Assembly (NCBI RefSeq): GCF_000027225.1
Contig: NC_013892.1
Coordinates: 2,666,001-2,730,000 of the forward strand
Source: Xenorhabdus bovienii SS-2004
GTDB taxonomy: Bacteria; Pseudomonadota; Gammaproteobacteria; Enterobacterales; Enterobacteriaceae
DNA length: 64,000 nucleotides
Reading direction: 5' to 3'
A model generated the notes under the pieces. That model worked only from the letters and a program-made list of their open reading frames with translations. It had not been told where the DNA came from and searched no databases. Positions within the stretch are counted from its first letter, which is position 1, and each line of letters starts with the position of its first letter. Made by a program: the position numbers and the translations under genes. Shown here piece after piece: positions 59,057 through 64,000 of this stretch.

Positions 59057-59085
59057 GCGGCCATTCGTTAAGGCCGCAGTTTCCT
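59057..59085 (+). terminator. Terminator of the MarA-like gene
   Basis: GCGGCC and GGCCGC form a GC-rich stem around a 9-base loop, followed by AGTTTCCTTCC, 16 bases after the stop codon. The T-run is weak. Confidence 0.5.
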
Positions 59086-59151
59086 TCCCTCACGTCATGA
59101 TACCTATTCCAGTGTTCTGAATAGCACAGCACTATCGTGCTATATTAATCA

Positions 59152-59985
59152 TCATTTATATTTTTCGACTAATGCCAAAACAATCGCTTCCGTTTCCGCA
59201 TCAGGAACACCACTGATATCTGATGGACGGAAGTGCATCTGAAACGCCTGAATGATTTTATGAGTATCTTCATCCAAATGACCTGTCTGAGGTATGGAGT
59301 AGCCATAAAGAGCCAACGCTTTCTGTATACCAATGACGGGAACAGGCATACTCGGCACCCTGTTGGCCAGATATTTATTAACCGTTATGAGATCCGGCCA
59401 AGCACCAATACCTTGTTGATAAAGTGCTTGCCACGGAAAAACAGGACCAGGGTCTTTTTTCCTGAGTGGCGCGATATCACTATGGCCAACAACATTCACA
59501 GCCTCAATTTGATACCTCTGAATAATATCTTTTACCAATCGGATTAATGCATCAATTTGTGATGGGTGGTATAAGCACCATTCTTTTTTGATAAAGTGCT
59601 GCTTAAAACCACAATTAACGATTTCAATCCCAATAGAATTACTATTTAAACTCTTATATCCCCTCCAGCCACTCGTCCCTGCATGCCAGGCCTTTTCATT
59701 TTCAGAAACCAACTGAAAAATAACGGGTTCTTTATTCTCATATTCTGGCCGCGATGGGATGAGATAATGGGCACTGACATTACCTCCGGTCAATATCTGT
59801 AAAGAATTTTGATCATTCAATGCCGTATAATGCAAAACAAGAAATCGGGCTGAATCGATACCTTGCTTAGTCGAATAAGAATACGAGTGATCAACGATAT
59901 AATCATTTCTGACTTCCCGTTGAGGCTGATGACTACAACCAATCAACAACGTAATACATGCACCTAATCTTAATCTTCTTATCAT
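59152..59985 (-). CDS. amiD: N-acetylmuramoyl-L-alanine amidase AmiD (lipoprotein)
   Basis: A 277-residue zinc amidase of the AmpD/AmiD class. The signal with lipobox LLIGC (about 13-17) predicts an outer-membrane lipoprotein. Zinc ligands are in FLVLHYTA and NVVGHSDIAPLRKKDPGPVF, with the second conserved region WHAGTSGWRGYKSLNSNSIG. The C-terminal peptidoglycan-binding part has VIGIQKALALYGYSIP and IIQAFQMHFRPSDISG. It cuts the amide between MurNAc and L-Ala. I prefer the start at 59985, which puts the signal at the N-terminus; an ATG at 60024 would add 13 residues. Confidence 0.93.
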   Translation of the reverse strand: MIRRLRLGACITLLIGCSHQPQREVRNDYIVDHSYSYSTKQGIDSARFLVLHYTALNDQNSLQILTGGNVSAHYLIPSRPEYENKEPVIFQLVSENEKAWHAGTSGWRGYKSLNSNSIGIEIVNCGFKQHFIKKEWCLYHPSQIDALIRLVKDIIQRYQIEAVNVVGHSDIAPLRKKDPGPVFPWQALYQQGIGAWPDLITVNKYLANRVPSMPVPVIGIQKALALYGYSIPQTGHLDEDTHKIIQAFQMHFRPSDISGVPDAETEAIVLALVEKYK

Positions 59986-60096
59986 TTTTGATGAGTGATT
60001 ATGGAGGAAAAATAGAATCATCATGACTATATGTTACTCATAATGAATGTATACACTCACCTTTCAAATTGTTGCTTTATTTGTGGCTTTCACTCA

Positions 60097-60128
60097 CCCC
60101 AGAAATATAGCTAGCTATATTCCTGGGG
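60097..60128. repeat. 32-bp palindrome between alsT-type gene and amiD
   Basis: CCCCAGAAATATAGCT and AGCTATATTCCTGGGG are 16-base arms with one mismatch and no spacer. The flanks TCACTCA and GATTCGCTTCGCTC look like parts of a larger repeat. It lies 63 bases after the symporter stop and may serve as its terminator, or be a dispersed extragenic palindrome. Confidence 0.65.
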
Positions 60129-60190
60129 ATTCGCTTCGCTCATTTACCACCGCGCTGCAACATGCAATTTATTAAGCATAAAACTCAGTA

Positions 60191-61645
60191 TCAATGACTA
60201 CACTTTTGGCTGTCCTGAGATAGCTTATTATCCCAGATGCCTTCTTCAACTTCCTTCTGAAGTTCTGGATACATATTGATATCGAATGTCGGCAACTGCC
60301 CTGCTTTTCTCTGCTGGTTGTAGTCCTTAGCCAGCTTTATCGCAATACCTGATAGCAAAAGAATAGCAATCAAGTTAACAATCGCCATACATGCCATCGA
60401 TAAGTTCGCCATATTCCAGACTAATGGCACTTCTGCCAACGAACCAAACATCACCATGCCTAACGTAGCCAAGCGTAGGATAAACAAACCTGCGGTGTGG
60501 TTACGCTCCAGGAATATCATGTTACTTTCAGCATAAGCATAGTTGGCAATAATCGATGTAAAAGCAAAACAGAAAATTGCAATGGCAATGAATGTCGTTC
60601 CCCAATGCCCAACAGCCGATGATAATGCCCGCTGAGTCAATTCAATTCCACTGATAGCAGTCACATTTTCATTGAGAATACCAGAAGACAGGATAATGAC
60701 AGCGGTTGCACTACAGATAACAATCGTATCCATAAATACCCCCAGCATCTGCACATAGCCCTGAGAGGCTGGATGTGGCGGATATGGAGATGCGGAAGCC
60801 GCCGCGTTTGGTGCAGAACCCATCCCCGCTTCATTCGAGAATAGCCCCCTTTGAACACCCTGAATCATCGCCTGAGAAATGCCATAACCCAATGTTCCCG
60901 CAATCGCTTCCTGAAGACCAAAGGCACTTTTGATAATTAATGCAAATACTTCTGGAATACGCTCAATATTGTGACCAATAACCCAAAACGCCAGTAACAA
61001 ATAAGCACCAGCCATAAATGGTACAATTAATTCCGCAACCCGTGCAATCGAACGCAACCCGCCGAAAATAATCGCGCCACTGATAATGACTAATACAATA
61101 CCGACATAAATAGGTTTGACATGAAAGGCAAAAGCAGCTGCTTCCGCAATTGAGTTTGCCTGAACAGAATTAAATACAAGACCAAACGCGATAATAAGGA
61201 AGACTGAAAACAATACCCCCATCCATCGCTTCTTCAACCCTTTCTCCATATAGTAGGCAGGGCCGCCACGATAATTCCCTTGATCGTCCTTCGTCTTGTA
61301 CAACTGGGCAAGTGTGCTTTCCACAAAAGAAGTTGCCATACCAATAAAGGCGACTACCCACATCCAAAAAATAGCGCCAGGCCCACCAGCCGTAATCGCA
61401 ATTGCAACTCCCGCCAGATTACCCGTTCCAACACGTGCTGCAAGGCTAGTACATAAAGCCTGAAAAGATGAAATGCCAGAATCATCTGACTTATTACTAT
61501 TTTTCAAGACTGAAAACATGTGGCCAAAATGACGAAGCTGTATAAGACCAGTGCGCAGTGTGAAGTAAAGGCCAACTCCAAGGAGTAAATATAATAATAC
61601 GTAGTCCCAAAGCATGTTGTTAATGAAGTTAATCAGATCCGTCAA
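60191..61645 (-). CDS. Sodium:alanine symporter, AlsT/AgcS family
   Basis: A 484-residue membrane transporter of the alanine/glycine:cation symporter family. Signatures are GTGNLAGVAIAITAGGPGAI, FVESTLAQLYKTKDDQGNYR and GVQRGLFSNEAGMGSAPNAA. About 11 helices are visible. The start is a TTG at 61645, chosen because AAGGGGAA lies 8 bases upstream and the family opening DLINFINNMLWDY follows; the next ATG (61615) would cut the conserved N-terminus. It probably imports alanine or glycine with sodium. The 60-residue tail is charged and cytoplasmic. Confidence 0.94.
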   Translation of the reverse strand: MTDLINFINNMLWDYVLLYLLLGVGLYFTLRTGLIQLRHFGHMFSVLKNSNKSDDSGISSFQALCTSLAARVGTGNLAGVAIAITAGGPGAIFWMWVVAFIGMATSFVESTLAQLYKTKDDQGNYRGGPAYYMEKGLKKRWMGVLFSVFLIIAFGLVFNSVQANSIAEAAAFAFHVKPIYVGIVLVIISGAIIFGGLRSIARVAELIVPFMAGAYLLLAFWVIGHNIERIPEVFALIIKSAFGLQEAIAGTLGYGISQAMIQGVQRGLFSNEAGMGSAPNAAASASPYPPHPASQGYVQMLGVFMDTIVICSATAVIILSSGILNENVTAISGIELTQRALSSAVGHWGTTFIAIAIFCFAFTSIIANYAYAESNMIFLERNHTAGLFILRLATLGMVMFGSLAEVPLVWNMANLSMACMAIVNLIAILLLSGIAIKLAKDYNQQRKAGQLPTFDINMYPELQKEVEEGIWDNKLSQDSQKCSH

Positions 61646-62427
61646 GATATTTTCCCCTTACTATTAGCAAACATTAGCTGACCATAAATCAGTATCCTGC
61701 AAAATTTATTGTGCTCAATATCCTTTATAATTAACCAGTCACAAGCAACACAATTCTGTATACAAAAATACAGAGATACCTACCAGTAAAACGAAAAGAA
61801 TGTAACACAATATCTATTTCAATGGGTAACTTTTAATAATTTTTTTACATTTACTTTAGCATTTATTAAGATTTACACTAAGTTTCACTGGATATTTATT
61901 GCCCATTTCAAGCCTCTCAAGCGCATTTTACCAGTAATATATGCTACGTAATCTTGTTTCCGGATATATTGCAAAAATACAATTTAATTAACATTTTCAC
62001 CCATAATAAACAACCATTTGGCAATCAGAATACAACCACCACAAAGCAATCTCAATACAATACACTTATAAAAAACGTGCTTTAATCAGAAGTTCCCTTA
62101 CTACAAGAATACCAAATGTATCACTCACTTTGCCTCCCTTCCATATACTGTCATGTACCTTATGTAGCAATAACTCTATTTATTAAAAATAATAAAATAA
62201 TTACAAAATTTAATATTGAAATTTCTCAGATTTACGAAAACATATAGTAATATTCTTCTTCAAATGAGATTATTAAATTTTAATACTGTGATAGTTGGAA
62301 AAAACCATCATGGCATATTAAAATTTTCAATTGTTATTTTTACAGTAGAAACAACAACGATAAGTTAATAAGATGTTAATGTTCCACTATCTGGCCATCA
62401 GATAATCTGCTAGTGAGGTTATAATTG
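61646..62427. other. AT-rich spacer upstream of the symporter gene, no gene seen
   Basis: About 780 bases of strongly AT-rich sequence with stops in all frames. It should hold the leftward symporter promoter. I recognise no remnant or structured element. Confidence 0.5.
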
Positions 62428-62619
62428 ATGTTAGAGCGAAAAAGAAAAAACCCCGCAGACAACATTTTGCCTAAACGGGTTTATAGAGGAAAATCAAAAT
62501 ACGAGTATCACCCAGCAACAGGCGGTTCGATCTCTATCTGTTGTTTAAGTTCACCAGTATCCGTTGTTTGGAAAGAATACAACAAGGTTGTAGAAAAAAT
62601 TGAAAAAAACAGCACGTAG
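62428..62619 (+). pseudogene. Phage-type integrase, N-terminal fragment
   Basis: A 63-residue frame reads RKRKNPADNILPKRVYRGKS, then KYEYHPATGGSISICCL and SSPVSVVWKEYNKVVEKIEK before a stop. This is the usual beginning of lambdoid/enterobacterial tyrosine integrases (RKNP....P..VY.GKS.YE.HP..GG...LC......VW..YE). The whole core-binding and catalytic part is missing. A good terminator starts 29 bases after the stop, so the short gene might still be made. Confidence 0.65.
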
Positions 62620-62647
62620 AGTTTGATATATGTTGAGATTAATAAAG

Positions 62648-62675
62648 CGGGAGTTTCCACTCCCGTTGATTTTTT
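62648..62675 (+). terminator. Rho-independent terminator after the integrase fragment
   Basis: CGGGAGT and ACTCCCG form a stem with a TTCC loop, followed by TTGATTTTTT. Confidence 0.85.
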
Positions 62676-63043
62676 GGCTTTCAATTAATTTCATTCATAC
62701 TTTCAAACAAAAAATAACCAATGTGTAACGAATTGTTGGATATTTCTCAAGAATGATATATCTCAATTAGAATAAAATTCAGCATCCATATCAAAAAAAA
62801 CCATATTACGAAATATTTTCTTGTTATTTATAGTCAATAACCACACTTTTAATATTAAAATAATAATAAAATTTACTAATAATCCGCACTGAAATCACAT
62901 TTTCTTACTTATAGGCTATCAACCTAACCCAATTGACAACTTCATCCGGCCAGTAAGCATCTCAGCTTTTGAAATCCATGCTACGATATAAATTTAATAC
63001 CACCCACACGTTGAAACAAACAATAGCCAATGGAGTATTGCTT
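62676..63043. other. Spacer upstream of the PliI-like gene
   Basis: About 370 AT-rich bases without a gene. The frame of the PliI-like protein is open back to 62969, but the ribosome binding site and signal peptide place its start at 63044, so the promoter should lie here. Confidence 0.5.
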
Positions 63044-63526
63044 ATGTATTTGTGTAAAATACTAAAAATTGCTGTTATCCCTGCTCTACTCGTTCTATCA
63101 CTATCAACCCCGGCTCTCGCAAAAGACGCAGCATTGATTAATTTACCTGATAAGAGATTTGCCGTCATATCCGTTAGCGATCTGGAAAGTAGATCAATCG
63201 GCAGCTACTCTATCGCTGTTTTCAAAGATCGGGATCTGACGGAATTCGAAACCGGAGCTGTTTTTTCCCGTGATGGTTCGGTGTTCGAAGATAACAATAA
63301 GCCAAGAGTGACATTTGCAGATATTAACGGTGATGGCGTCAAAGAGTTGATTGTGTACAAACTTACGGCAGGCTCTGGGAATTATCTTGAAGTTGATGCA
63401 CTCAAGATAACAGATAAAAATGTCAGATTCCTCGCCCGAATCAATACAGATAGTAAACATGACCCAATTCAGTTACTCCGCATCCTGTGTAAAAAAGGCC
63501 AGTGCACAGGTCAGCTACACCATTAA
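63044..63526 (+). CDS. PliI-like periplasmic lysozyme inhibitor
   Basis: A 160-residue secreted protein with a signal peptide (ILKIAVIPALLVLSLSTPAL, cut after ALA). The mature part has GSYSIAVFKDRDLTEFETGA, ADINGDGVKELIVYKLTAGS and GNYLEVDALKI, the pattern of the PliI family that blocks invertebrate (I-type) lysozyme with an exposed loop. GGAG lies 8 bases before the ATG at 63044. Two cysteines near the C-terminus (ILCKKGQC) could form a disulfide. For an insect-associated bacterium, a defence against host I-type lysozyme makes sense; that is inference. Confidence 0.78.
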   Translation: MYLCKILKIAVIPALLVLSLSTPALAKDAALINLPDKRFAVISVSDLESRSIGSYSIAVFKDRDLTEFETGAVFSRDGSVFEDNNKPRVTFADINGDGVKELIVYKLTAGSGNYLEVDALKITDKNVRFLARINTDSKHDPIQLLRILCKKGQCTGQLHH

Positions 63527-63636
63527 TCACATAACCAAGGCACCCAGTTTTCCACCGGAATTCGGGGCAAGCCATGAATAATGTACTATTGTTAATGTTG
63601 TCACCACTACCCCGGTCTAGTCGATAAGAGGAAACT

Positions 63637-64000
63637 ATGAAACGTCTTTTACTACCACTTTTCCTTGTCCCATTCTTCTCTTATGCCGCACATATGAATG
63701 CAGATAAAACAGCGGAAACCTATTGTGATTTATTTGGAAAAGCCTCTGTAGAAGCATTCAAAACTAATGCTTCACCAGATGCTATAGCTCAAAAAACCTT
63801 TAATGAGTTGAACAAGAAGGGATTCGATCTTAAGGAAATCCATAGCAACAAGGATGAACTGATTTCCTCTGTCAAACAAACAGTCATAGAAGTCAGAAAG
63901 AATAAACAGGTATTTCCGAGCCATAAACATTTTGACGAATCATTAGATAAGTCCGTCAAGACCTGCAAGGCTCAAATAAAAGATACCTTATCTCAAAGTA
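63637..64000 (+). CDS. Small secreted protein, function unknown (runs off right edge)
   Basis: An ATG at 63637 with AGAGGAAA just upstream opens a frame that continues past base 64000. It begins with a signal peptide (MKRLLLPLFLVPFFSYAA, cut near AHA/A). A Lys-rich helical sequence follows, with Cys in TYCDLFGKASVEAF and in VKTCKAQIKD, which may form a disulfide. I do not recognise the family. It follows the PliI-like gene by 110 bases in the same direction and could share its periplasmic role. Confidence 0.8.
   Translation, partial: MKRLLLPLFLVPFFSYAAHMNADKTAETYCDLFGKASVEAFKTNASPDAIAQKTFNELNKKGFDLKEIHSNKDELISSVKQTVIEVRKNKQVFPSHKHFDESLDKSVKTCKAQIKDTLSQS

Noticed and set aside
1..64000. tRNA genes, rRNA genes or CRISPR arrays
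   Set aside because: No cloverleaf with a GTTCRA-type loop and acceptor stem, no rRNA signature and no regular repeat-spacer array was seen on either strand.

Overview
The window looks like chromosome from an entomopathogenic enterobacterium, most likely Xenorhabdus (Photorhabdus less likely). The grounds are gene content and order: an enterobacterial fliE/fliF-R flagellar block, an mdtABC-baeSR-yegQ-cyaR-(fbaB)-thiD run in the E. coli order, AT-rich spacers, a large NRPS/PKS locus and many decayed insertion sequences. This is judged from the sequence alone; no database search was run.

Layout. (1) 1-12.6 kb, minus strand: a tightly overlapping NRPS/PKS operon running off the left edge. It encodes an ACP, an acyl-CoA dehydrogenase, a free-standing adenylation domain whose pocket reads as a serine code, a C-A(Asn code)-PCP-E NRPS, a free-standing acyltransferase, a C-A-PCP NRPS and the start of a PKS. 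This combines the aminomalonyl-ACP machinery of zwittermicin/colibactin with an N-acyl-D-Asn prodrug-type loading module. (2) 12.6-13.8 kb: an AT-rich spacer with a decayed tyrosine integrase. (3) 13.8-25.6 kb: fliE (minus) and fliFGHIJKLMNOPQR (plus), with an unusual 29-codon ORF bridging fliP and fliQ. (4) 25.6-28.4 kb: an SDR dehydrogenase, a complete IS5/IS427-type element, an mgtE pseudogene and IS scraps. (5) 28.4-39.0 kb, minus strand and strongly AT-rich: an inverse autotransporter (intimin/invasin type) followed by four genes for proteins without visible signal peptides. Two of these are clear paralogues with Ig-like modules, and one ends in six propeller-like repeats. (6) 39.5-41.5 kb: a GDSL esterase autotransporter. 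(7) 42-51.7 kb: the MdtABC RND pump with BaeSR and a BaeR-box-like site upstream. (8) 52-55.5 kb: trhP/yegQ, the sRNA CyaR, an fbaB pseudogene, thiD with a TPP riboswitch, and a CspC/E protein. (9) 56.4-64 kb: aromatic amino acid permease, a MarA-like regulator, AmiD amidase, an AlsT-type symporter, an integrase fragment, a PliI-like lysozyme inhibitor and a partial secreted protein.

How it works together. Region 1 should make a peptide-polyketide with an N-acyl-D-asparagine cap and an aminomalonate-derived unit, to be completed by genes left of the window. Region 3 builds the flagellar MS-ring, C-ring, export gate and ATPase. Regions 5-6 are surface-adhesion and surface-enzyme loci. Region 7 is an envelope-stress-controlled efflux system. 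The least described parts are the split aminomalonyl/D-Asn biosynthetic operon and the inverse-autotransporter-linked cassette of signal-less Ig-like proteins.
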